Of a DNA stretch of 60,543 nt, positions 17,433-25,094 are shown piece by piece. The DNA lies in assembly GCA_018607905.1 (NCBI GenBank), contig JABBAP010000017.1:7891-68433 (forward strand), read 5' to 3'. The DNA is from Paracoccaceae bacterium (GTDB lineage Bacteria; Pseudomonadota; Alphaproteobacteria; Rhodobacterales; Rhodobacteraceae). Every line of letters begins with the position of its first letter. Position 1 is the first letter of the stretch. Both the position numbers and the translations under genes were made by a program. The notes beneath the pieces are model-generated. The model did not search any database. It worked only from the letters and a program-made list of their open reading frames with translations, and had not been told where the DNA came from.

Positions 17433-18623
17433 TTACCCTTTGTCGCCGGTGTTATCCGCAACGCCAATTGCGGTGCGCAAAGTGGATGTCAGCCCCAACA
17501 AGTCACTGCGCAGATCGCTTACTGCATCTTGGCGACCGGCTGTCATTTCCTCAAGGATGCGCAGCAACTGCGTGTCGATATTACGAAGGCGCATCTTGGC
17601 CTCAGCGCCCCAAACTTCATCGCCGTCATTACCCTGAAGCGCATCCACCATCTGTTTTTGACCATAGGCGATCTGCTCCACCAATTTATCACCGCTGCCC
17701 ACCGATTGCGCCGTGCTTTCTGCCAATCTTTCAACAACTTGCGTCAAACGCGCCACTCGATTATCGGTCTCTGTGCGCCGTTCTTGGCTTTGGCGCAGCA
17801 GGTCGTGCAGGCTCTCAATTTGATAGGTCGTGTGCTCCAGCATGTCGGCAATCGCAAAGTTTTCAACATTGCCCACATCACCTTCGCCAGTGGCCACACC
17901 GATGCGTGTGATCGACGAAAGCCACTCTTCTAACTCGCGGTAAAAACGGTTCTGCCCGCGCCCTGCCAACAGATCGAGCAGCCCAACGACCAGCGATCCC
18001 GCCAACCCCAACAAGGACGATCCAAACGCCGTTCCCATGCCGCCAAGCTGTCGTTCCAGCCCCGTCATCAGGTTGCCAAACACATCCATCGAGCTGGCAC
18101 CCTCTTGGGGCGCAAGGGATCGGATCGTATCGACAACTGCAGGGACAGTGGTTGCAAGGCCAAAGAACGTGCCCAAAAGGCCTAGAAAAATCAACAGGTT
18201 GATCACATACCGCGCAATTTCACGCCCTTCATCTAAGCGTGTTGCAACACTGTCTTGAATGCTCTGTGTGCTGGTCGATGTCAGCGATGTGCGTGCGCCC
18301 CGTTTGCGCAGTAAATGCGCCAATGGGGCCAACAATCCAGGGGCGCTAACAAACTCATGCCCGGGTCGATCCAGTGCAAAGCCTTCGATCCAACTGACCG
18401 AGCTGACAAGCGTGAACACCTGCCAAAAACAGGCCATAATCCCAAACACGAACACAAACATGATGAACCCGTTCAGATACACGTTTGCCATGAAAATCGG
18501 CAGCAAAGATTGGTATGAAAGGAACGCCCCAATCACCACCATCACGACAAACATCAACATCATGAGGATTTGCCGCACCGGTTGGGTGAAATGCGGGTCG
18601 GTTTTTCTGTCTGCCTGCAACAT
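17433..18623 (-). CDS. MotA/TolQ/ExbB proton-channel family protein
   Basis: About 396 aa. Two early hydrophobic segments, then the family core: YVINLLIFLGLLGTFFGL and, after a loop, MGTAFGSSLLGLAGSLVVGLLDLL, the paired helices that form the ion channel in TolQ/ExbB/MotA. A helical cytoplasmic tail of about 150 residues follows. Start taken at ATG 18623, where homologous sequence appears to begin; the frame extends to TTG 18743 without supporting features. Operon with the MotB-like gene (3 nt gap). No TolA/TonB or flagellar gene nearby. Confidence 0.8.
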   Translation of the reverse strand: MLQADRKTDPHFTQPVRQILMMLMFVVMVVIGAFLSYQSLLPIFMANVYLNGFIMFVFVFGIMACFWQVFTLVSSVSWIEGFALDRPGHEFVSAPGLLAPLAHLLRKRGARTSLTSTSTQSIQDSVATRLDEGREIARYVINLLIFLGLLGTFFGLATTVPAVVDTIRSLAPQEGASSMDVFGNLMTGLERQLGGMGTAFGSSLLGLAGSLVVGLLDLLAGRGQNRFYRELEEWLSSITRIGVATGEGDVGNVENFAIADMLEHTTYQIESLHDLLRQSQERRTETDNRVARLTQVVERLAESTAQSVGSGDKLVEQIAYGQKQMVDALQGNDGDEVWGAEAKMRLRNIDTQLLRILEEMTAGRQDAVSDLRSDLLGLTSTLRTAIGVADNTGDKG

Positions 18624-18779
18624 CGTTTTTTTGCCTGATACTTGCTCGGGCGAACCATACCCCGTCCCTCGTTTTATGCCAAACGCTAAGTTTCGACGCG
18701 AAAATCCAACTAAACCATTGTAAATCGCACTAAAAATCCCCAAATATCACCGTAACAAACCACATTTGGAGGAAATACT

Positions 18780-19715
18780 TTGGAACTTTTGGGATTTGAA
18801 TCTGTTGGCATCACAGCCATCGCAATACTCGTTTTCGCTGTCGTTTTAATCTTTATGATGGTCCGCTCCGTCCCGCAGGGCGAAGAATGGACCGTTGAAC
18901 GCTTTGGCCGTTACACCCGCACCCTAACGCCGGGGCTACGTTTCTTGATCCCGATCATGGATAAGGTCGGCGCCAAGATTAACATGATGGAAACCGTGCT
19001 GGATATCGACAGCCAAGAGGTCATCACCAAAGACAACGCGATGGTCGTAACCGATGCGGTTACCTTCTATCAAGTCGTCGATGCCGCCGCTGCCGCGTAT
19101 GAGGTTCGCGATCTGTATCGTGGTCTGTCCAACCTAACGCAAACCAACATCCGTTCGGTTTTGGGGTCAATGGACCTTGATGAAAGCCTGTCCAATCGCG
19201 AAATTATCAACGCTAAATTGCTGTCTGTGATCGACGAAGCCGCCAATCCTTGGGGCGTCAAAGTCACCCGCGTTGAAATCAAAGATCTTGCGCCACCGCC
19301 AGACATCAACGAAGCGATGGCGCGCCAAATGAAGGCGGAACGGAACAAACGTGCGGAAATCCTAACGGCCGAAGGCATGAAGCAATCTGCAATCTTGAAA
19401 GCAGAGGGCGAGAAAGAAAGCCAAGTGCGCGAAGCAGAGGGCCGCAAAGCCGCCGCCTTCCTAGACGCCGAAGCACGTGAGCGGTCTGCACAAGCCGAAG
19501 CCGAGGCAACGCGCATGGTGTCCGAAGCCATCGCGGCGGGTGACATCCAAGCCATCAACTACTTCGTGGCGCAAAAATATACTGAAGCCTTGCGCGATGT
19601 GGCCGCCGGCCCATCTGCAAAAACCATCATGATCCCGCTCGAGGCATCATCCCTGATCGGCTCCATCGGTGGCATTGCAGATATCGCCAAAGCCGTAACC
19701 TCAGACAAAGCATAA
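18780..19715 (+). CDS. SPFH/stomatin-like membrane-scaffold protein (QmcA type)
   Basis: 311 aa. N-terminal membrane helix (about 8-28), SPFH/Band-7 domain (VPQGEEWTVERFGRYTRTLTPG onward as region 38-60), then an alanine/glutamate-rich coiled coil. These proteins oligomerise into membrane microdomains and regulate membrane proteases. Starts with TTG: GGAGG lies 6 nt upstream, and the next in-frame ATG would remove the membrane helix. Followed 9 nt later by its usual partner, an NfeD protein. Confidence 0.93.
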   Translation: MELLGFESVGITAIAILVFAVVLIFMMVRSVPQGEEWTVERFGRYTRTLTPGLRFLIPIMDKVGAKINMMETVLDIDSQEVITKDNAMVVTDAVTFYQVVDAAAAAYEVRDLYRGLSNLTQTNIRSVLGSMDLDESLSNREIINAKLLSVIDEAANPWGVKVTRVEIKDLAPPPDINEAMARQMKAERNKRAEILTAEGMKQSAILKAEGEKESQVREAEGRKAAAFLDAEARERSAQAEAEATRMVSEAIAAGDIQAINYFVAQKYTEALRDVAAGPSAKTIMIPLEASSLIGSIGGIADIAKAVTSDKA

Positions 19716-19724
19716 GGAGAGTTC

Positions 19725-20195
19725 ATGCCCTTTTTAGACATTCTCGAAGGTCTTTCGCCGTGGTGGTGGGTTGCCGCCGCATTTGCGCTTGGCGCGCTCG
19801 AAATGCTCACTGGCACGGCCGTTTTGATCTGGGTGGCCTTGTCCGCGCTGGTTATGGCGGGCATCGTGGCCTTGATGCCGAACTTGTCAGGTGAGGTGCA
19901 AATCACCCTGTTTGCCGTGTTATCGATCGGATCAACATTCGCGGGACGCTGGGCTGTAAATCGGTTCGGTGACGGCGGTGAAACCCACGCAACTTTGAAC
20001 CAGCGTTCCAACCATTTGATCGGGCGAACGGCCACAGTTCTTGATTTTGATGCAGGCACAAACAACGGCGCGGTCGAAATCGAAGGCATGCGCTGGCGGG
20101 CCACTTGGGCCACGGGCCAGACATCCGCGTTGGGTGAAACGGTCCGCATTCGCGAGGCGAACGGCATGAATCTAACGGTCGAACCAACCGCGTAA
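19725..20195 (+). CDS. NfeD family protein
   Basis: 156 aa: two or three hydrophobic helices (about 12-70) and a C-terminal OB-fold beta-barrel (NHLIGRTATVLDF to the end). Of the short NfeD class without a ClpP-like protease domain. Partner of the SPFH protein immediately upstream; AGGAG precedes its ATG. The pair is thought to organise membrane microdomains and quality control. Confidence 0.92.
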   Translation: MPFLDILEGLSPWWWVAAAFALGALEMLTGTAVLIWVALSALVMAGIVALMPNLSGEVQITLFAVLSIGSTFAGRWAVNRFGDGGETHATLNQRSNHLIGRTATVLDFDAGTNNGAVEIEGMRWRATWATGQTSALGETVRIREANGMNLTVEPTA

Positions 20196-20200
20196 AAAGC

Positions 20201-20743
20201 TCAGGCTGATAGGGTGCGAACTCTGTCAGCCAACCAATCCAACTCAGGATCGCTCAACCCGATCTTCGCCAAATGCTCCGCAGTATTGTACAAATACTCC
20301 GTGTTTGGCCCCCGCCCCCCAACCGCACTCGCAATCACCTGCGCCTGTTTTTCCAACGCCATACCACCGCAATATTGCTCGTGGGCGGTATCAATCACAT
20401 AGGCCACACACTCCACTTTGCGCCCATCGTGCAGTGTGATTGGGTGGATTTCTTCCAGATAAGCCGATGAAATCAGCTCACGCTCGCGCAAGTAATCAAT
20501 GGTTTTCTGGGCTGTTTCTGGTGGCACAAAAAACGCCACACCATCACAAAATCCACCCTCTACCGCATCCAACGCAAGCACCAAACCCGGGTCTTCTACA
20601 GTGCCGCGATGGTGGATCGACCACATGCAAAAACTGCGACTAAATCCATCCATCCGCGCGACTTGGCGCTCCGAATACTCAAATCCAGGCAACCAAACCA
20701 GCGACCCGTAGCCAAACACCCAAAACCCGTCTTCAATTTTCAT
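20201..20743 (-). CDS. ChaC-type gamma-glutamylcyclotransferase
   Basis: 180 aa. The substrate-binding motif FGYGSLVW (10-17) and downstream FCMWSIHHRG and GVAFFV are characteristic of the ChaC group, which cleaves glutathione to 5-oxoproline and cysteinylglycine in the cytosol. Full length. Ends 5 nt from the NfeD stop, converging. Glutathione as substrate is by family; not proven here. Confidence 0.92.
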   Translation of the reverse strand: MKIEDGFWVFGYGSLVWLPGFEYSERQVARMDGFSRSFCMWSIHHRGTVEDPGLVLALDAVEGGFCDGVAFFVPPETAQKTIDYLRERELISSAYLEEIHPITLHDGRKVECVAYVIDTAHEQYCGGMALEKQAQVIASAVGGRGPNTEYLYNTAEHLAKIGLSDPELDWLADRVRTLSA

Positions 20744-20902
20744 CTAAAAGCCTTTCGCATCCAACCTGTATCGCTGAAAATCGGGTGCAACCATTTCTAA
20801 CCATTCGCAGGGCGCAGGTTACGCAAAAGGCTAACGCCCTAAGACTTCGCGAAACACTATGGTCACCCTCTTTCAGGCTGCTATAACCCGCTGCAAACAG
20901 AA

Positions 20903-21928
20903 ATGAAAAGGGGCCGCGCCGTGGTTCGTATGTTCTTTGGTCTACTTATTATCATCACCATCGGCTGGTCTGCCTATTGGTGGGTCGGCTCGACTGCGCA
21001 ACAAACGGGCCTTACGGCATGGCTTGATGATCGCCGCGCGGCGGGTTGGGTTGCCGATTATGATGATCTGTCCGTCAAAGGTTACCCCAGTCGGTTTGAC
21101 ACAAGTATCACCAACCTAAACCTTGCTGATCCAAAATCTGGCTGGGCATGGAACACACCTTTTTTGCAGGTTCTGATGTTGTCCTACCAACCCAACCACG
21201 TCATCGCCGTGCTCCCGCCTGAACACGTTGTTTCCACGCCGACAGAACGGATCAACGTGAAATCAGACGTGATCCGCGCCAGTATCAAATTTGACGCAAA
21301 CACCGATCTCGCACTCAACGCTGTTTCTGGGGAAATGGAAAACGTGATCCTTGCATCGAACGCGGGTAGGACATCAGAAATGAAGGCCGCAAAATTAGCC
21401 ACCCGTCAAACCACGGGCGTCGCAAATTCCCACGATCTGTTTTTTCAAGCCGACGGCGTGAAACCCGCACGCATTTTCACCAAACTCATCGACCCAGACA
21501 GCCAACTGCCAGACGTGTTCGACACCCTGCGCATCGACGTCACCGCTGGCTTTGACGCGCCGTGGGATCGCCACGCGGTTGAAGGCAAAAAACCAGAATT
21601 CACCGCGCTAACAGTAAAAGACGTGTCCGCCACCTGGGGCGAAATGAACTTTCAAGCCAAAGGCGATTTGACCTTCGATGCAGACGGCTACCCAACGGGC
21701 AAACTCTCGGTTCGTGCGAAAAACTGGAAAGACATGATCACGCTGGGCGTCAGCGCCGGCGCGATCCCGCAAGATTTGCAAAGCACACTGGAAGGCGGCC
21801 TCGGCCTGTTGGCACGCTTGTCGGGCAATCCCGATACAATCGATGCGCCACTGTCTTTCAAAAACGGATTTATCTCGCTCGGCCCAATCCCGATTGGCCG
21901 CGCCCCACAACTGCGCCTCAACCCTTAA
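20903..21928 (+). CDS. DUF2125 family exported/anchored protein
   Basis: 341 aa with an N-terminal hydrophobic helix (VRMFFGLLIIITIGWSAYWW) acting as anchor or signal, then the DUF2125 region with YPSRFDTSITNL near its start. Function unknown; periplasm-facing. An alternative GTG start at 20921 has a better ribosome-binding site (AAGGGG 7 nt upstream) than the ATG at 20903. Its stop overlaps the extensin gene by 4 nt, tail to tail. Confidence 0.85.
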   Translation: MKRGRAVVRMFFGLLIIITIGWSAYWWVGSTAQQTGLTAWLDDRRAAGWVADYDDLSVKGYPSRFDTSITNLNLADPKSGWAWNTPFLQVLMLSYQPNHVIAVLPPEHVVSTPTERINVKSDVIRASIKFDANTDLALNAVSGEMENVILASNAGRTSEMKAAKLATRQTTGVANSHDLFFQADGVKPARIFTKLIDPDSQLPDVFDTLRIDVTAGFDAPWDRHAVEGKKPEFTALTVKDVSATWGEMNFQAKGDLTFDADGYPTGKLSVRAKNWKDMITLGVSAGAIPQDLQSTLEGGLGLLARLSGNPDTIDAPLSFKNGFISLGPIPIGRAPQLRLNP

Positions 21929-22887
21929 CGACAGTAGGTTCCGCCGCCACGATGCTTGGCCACATCAAAGTGGAAATGGTCTTGGTGAAAGCGGTTCGCG
22001 TTTGGCCCCAACACGGTTTTAAACGGCCCACAGGCCTTTTTGTGCATCCGCTTTAGCGTGCTGCCATGTGCCCGACTGCGCCAGCCTTTTAGAACAGACA
22101 TCGTCGTCCCATCTTTCAAAACAAAGCCCCCAATATCGAGTGCATTGCCCTTTGCATGTTCTGACAATCGCCCACCCTTGGCGCTGTTTCGATTGCGACA
22201 AGCATAGCCGCCAATCACCTGAACCTTGGCCAATCCGCCGCCTTTTTTGCCAACGGCAGGTTTCGCGCCTTTTTGAATCCACGAATAAAACGCCTTGGCC
22301 GTGTCACAGCCGATCGACACTTCGCGCGTCATCTTTACGCCGTCCACTTCAGTCAGCTTCACAGGGTTCGCCACCCCGCACCCGCCTTTACCAGAAATGC
22401 GTTTCACATGATATCCGCGTAACCCGTTAATCCCGCAAACCAACCCTTTTTTGCGATACTTAACAGCCTTTTTCACCCGCCCAGGTTTCGACGTATCCAG
22501 CAAAACGACCTTCAACTTGCGTGGTCGCTTTTTTGGCCGCAGTGATTTGGCAACAGCGAACGGGCTCGTAACCGTCACAACCCCCGTGTGTGTTTGCGCA
22601 ACAACATTGCGCAACGGTTCGGTCTTGGTCACTTTGCGCGCTGTGATGTCTGCGCTAATGGTCTGTTCTACCACAACTTTCTGGACAGCAGATGCGGTCG
22701 CAGAGCGCCCAGAAACGGGCCGCATTTTGGGCCGCAAAGACGCAAACGGCGCAGAGGTTTGGGTGAATTTCGCTTCGATCACAGCAGGGCGCAAAACAGG
22801 GCGCAGGGATGTTTCCACCGCTTGCGCCGCCAGAATGCTTGGCATCAGCACCAGCATCGCCCCCATCAAAACGCGCCCCATCCGCAT
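21925..22887 (-). CDS. Extensin-like C-terminal domain protein
   Basis: 320 aa: signal peptide (about 1-22), a basic Lys/Arg/Pro-rich linker (to about 135), then a cysteine- and histidine-containing domain with RLSEHAKGNALDIGGF and NRFHQDHFHFDV, the zinc-peptidase-like core of the bacterial extensin family (related to VanY/LAS peptidases). A periplasmic cell-wall hydrolase role is plausible. Its ATG follows the tyrA stop directly, making it the third gene of the hisC-tyrA operon. Confidence 0.88.
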   Translation of the reverse strand: MRMGRVLMGAMLVLMPSILAAQAVETSLRPVLRPAVIEAKFTQTSAPFASLRPKMRPVSGRSATASAVQKVVVEQTISADITARKVTKTEPLRNVVAQTHTGVVTVTSPFAVAKSLRPKKRPRKLKVVLLDTSKPGRVKKAVKYRKKGLVCGINGLRGYHVKRISGKGGCGVANPVKLTEVDGVKMTREVSIGCDTAKAFYSWIQKGAKPAVGKKGGGLAKVQVIGGYACRNRNSAKGGRLSEHAKGNALDIGGFVLKDGTTMSVLKGWRSRAHGSTLKRMHKKACGPFKTVLGPNANRFHQDHFHFDVAKHRGGGTYCR

Positions 22888-23811
22888 CTAATCGTCCTTT
22901 TTCTGTCCACGCCCAAAATCATCCGCGTCTGTATCGTGACCCGCTTCAACGATGCTGCGTCGAATGGCCCGCGTGCGGGTGAAATGGTCAAACAATTGAT
23001 CCCCATCACCGTGGCGAATGGCCCGTTGCAGATCAAACAGCTCTTCGGTGAACCGCCCCAAAATGCTCAACGTGGCCTCTTTGTTGTTCAGAAACACATC
23101 GCGCCACATGGTCGGATCAGACGCAGCAATCCGCGTGAAATCACGAAAACCGCCCGTTGAAAAGTTGATCACTTCGCTGTCTGTAACCCGTTCCAAATCA
23201 TCGGCCACACCCACCATCGTATAGGCAATCAAATGGGGTACGTGGCTGGTCACAGCCAGCACCATATCGTGGTGCTCTGGCTCCATGATATCGACGTTCG
23301 CGCCCAAGGCTTCCCAAAATTCTCGCAACTTTGCGACTTCGCCCTCATCCGTGTCTGGTGAAGGTGTAAGGATGGTCCATTTTTTGTCAAACAACTCTGC
23401 AAAACCCGAATTCGGGCCTGAATTCTCGGTCCCAGCAATCGGGTGCGCTGGCACAAAATGCACGTTATCTGGCAGGTGTTCACCAACCATTTCAATCACT
23501 TTGGCCTTCACAGACCCCACATCAGAAACCGTCGCGCCTGCTTTCAGTGCAGGCCTAATTTGCGCGGCAACTGTGCCCATCACACCGACTGGCACACACA
23601 AAACAACCAAATCCGCATCTGCCGCTGCCTCGACTGCCGTTTCAAACACCGCGTCCACAAGCCCCAGCTCCAACGCCGTTTCGCGCGATTTTGCCGTATG
23701 CGCATGGCCAACAATCGACCCTGCTAACCCAGCGCGTTTCATCGCCAGCCCCATTGAACCCGCGATCAAGCCTAGCCCGATCAACGCAACTTTTTCGTAT
23801 ACTTGTGTCAC
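22888..23811 (-). CDS. tyrA: Prephenate/arogenate dehydrogenase
   Basis: 307 aa. NAD(P)-binding Rossmann motif GLGLIAGSMGLAMKRAG near the N-terminus, then the helical prephenate dehydrogenase domain (PAHPIAGTENSG). Catalyses the oxidative step of tyrosine synthesis; whether prephenate or arogenate is used cannot be told. Start at GTG 23811, overlapping the hisC stop (GTGA); the longer frame upstream is only hisC read out of frame. Translationally coupled to hisC. Confidence 0.94.
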   Translation of the reverse strand: MTQVYEKVALIGLGLIAGSMGLAMKRAGLAGSIVGHAHTAKSRETALELGLVDAVFETAVEAAADADLVVLCVPVGVMGTVAAQIRPALKAGATVSDVGSVKAKVIEMVGEHLPDNVHFVPAHPIAGTENSGPNSGFAELFDKKWTILTPSPDTDEGEVAKLREFWEALGANVDIMEPEHHDMVLAVTSHVPHLIAYTMVGVADDLERVTDSEVINFSTGGFRDFTRIAASDPTMWRDVFLNNKEATLSILGRFTEELFDLQRAIRHGDGDQLFDHFTRTRAIRRSIVEAGHDTDADDFGRGQKKDD

Positions 23812-24899
23812 GCGACCCAACCTTCTTTGAATTCTTGCAAGACTTGCACCACACGTTTGCAGTCTGCACCTTTGCCCACGGTTATGCGCAAACACTCCGC
23901 CAAGCCATAACTTTTCACAGCCCGCACAATCAGCCCCGCATCGCCCAGCGCCTTATCCGCACCATCTGCCTCTGCCTCTGATCCAAACCGCGCCAGCACA
24001 AAATTCGTTTGGCTTGGATCACAGGCGATACCCATACCCATCAGCTTTTCGCGCAAATACTCGGCCCATTGCGCGTTCACCTCGCGGCATTTCTGCGTAT
24101 ATTCAACATCGCGAACCGCCGCTTCACCCGCCGCCAAAACGCTGGCATTCACATTGAACGGGCCGCGCATTCGGTGCAGCGTATCTACGATTGTCACAGG
24201 GCCATACCCCCAACCGAGCCGCAAACCACCCAGCCCATAAATCTTCGAAAACGTCCGCGTCATGAAAACATTTTCGCGCTCTTCCACCAAACCCGCGTGC
24301 CCGTCAAACCCCTCAACGAACTCTGCATAGGCGCCGTCCAAAACCAACAACGCCTGCTCAGGCAAACCATCCGCCAAACGCGCGACTTCTTCCTCAGAAA
24401 TCATCGTCGCGGTCGGGTTGTTCGGGTTCGCAATAAACACCAATTTCGTGTTTTCATTCGCTGCCGCCAACAATGCATCTACATCCGTGCGGCGATCCGT
24501 TTCCGGCACAGATACAGGGGTCGCACCCGCGCCCTGCGCACACAGCTTGTACATCAAAAATCCATGCTCGGTGAACAACACTTCGTCGCCCGCACCTGCA
24601 TAAGCCTGACACAAGAATGAGATCAACTCATCCGAACCGTTCGAACAAATCACCCGATCCGCATCCACACCGTGAACCTCACCAATTGCGGCGCGCAACT
24701 CGGCGTGATCACCCGACGGATAAACATGCAATTCCCCAGCCACCGATCGATAGGCCTGCTTGGCGGCCTCGCTCGGCCCCCAAGGGTTCTCATTGCTCGA
24801 CAGCTTTACGGAATTGGACACACCCGCAGCATGGCCTTTGCCACCCACGTACAGCTCAATATCCAGTATTCCGGGCTTTGGTGTAATCCGCGTGCTCAT
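23808..24899 (-). CDS. hisC: Histidinol-phosphate/aromatic aminotransferase
   Basis: 363 aa, fold-type I PLP aminotransferase. PLP lysine K219 in TRTFSKIYGLGGLRLG; the SSNENPWGPS substrate loop and ANPNNPT motif are present. In the histidine pathway it converts imidazole acetol phosphate; its coupling to tyrA by a 4-nt overlap suggests it also, or mainly, transaminates the aromatic keto acid or prephenate. ATG supported by frame and length. Confidence 0.94.
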   Translation of the reverse strand: MSTRITPKPGILDIELYVGGKGHAAGVSNSVKLSSNENPWGPSEAAKQAYRSVAGELHVYPSGDHAELRAAIGEVHGVDADRVICSNGSDELISFLCQAYAGAGDEVLFTEHGFLMYKLCAQGAGATPVSVPETDRRTDVDALLAAANENTKLVFIANPNNPTATMISEEEVARLADGLPEQALLVLDGAYAEFVEGFDGHAGLVEERENVFMTRTFSKIYGLGGLRLGWGYGPVTIVDTLHRMRGPFNVNASVLAAGEAAVRDVEYTQKCREVNAQWAEYLREKLMGMGIACDPSQTNFVLARFGSEAEADGADKALGDAGLIVRAVKSYGLAECLRITVGKGADCKRVVQVLQEFKEGWVA

Positions 24900-25009
24900 C
24901 TGTCTTCCCTCATGTCTCGCGCAACATGTAGCGCCGCCTGTCTGGCTAATAAAGTACTAATGAGCCAAACACCCTTTCCAACGCAAATTTGCCGATACCA
25001 ATCTGCTTA

Positions 25010-25059
25010 TTCTTCTGGCCAAAAATATCCTGGGGAGCGCGAGGGGTGAAACCTCTCGC
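25010..25059 (-). repeat. Hairpin plus conserved intergenic motif downstream of priA
   Basis: Reading leftward from priA: a 9-bp stem (GCGAGAGGT/ACCCCTCGC with one wobble, 25059-25039), then GATATTTTTGGCCAGAAGAA (25029-25010). The latter is one of five variants of a motif scattered in intergenic spaces of this window. May act as a transcript end for priA. Confidence 0.55.
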
Positions 25060-25094
25060 ACCCGCCCGCCGCAGGCGTGAAACACCTCGCCGAT

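Noticed and set aside
17277-17933. 218-codon rightward frame across the junction of the motor genes
   Set aside because: Antisense to two well supported genes, low-complexity His/Gln-rich translation.
15492-18623. Complete Zorya defence system
   Set aside because: Only ZorA/ZorB-like subunits; no ZorC, ZorD or ZorE in the flanks.
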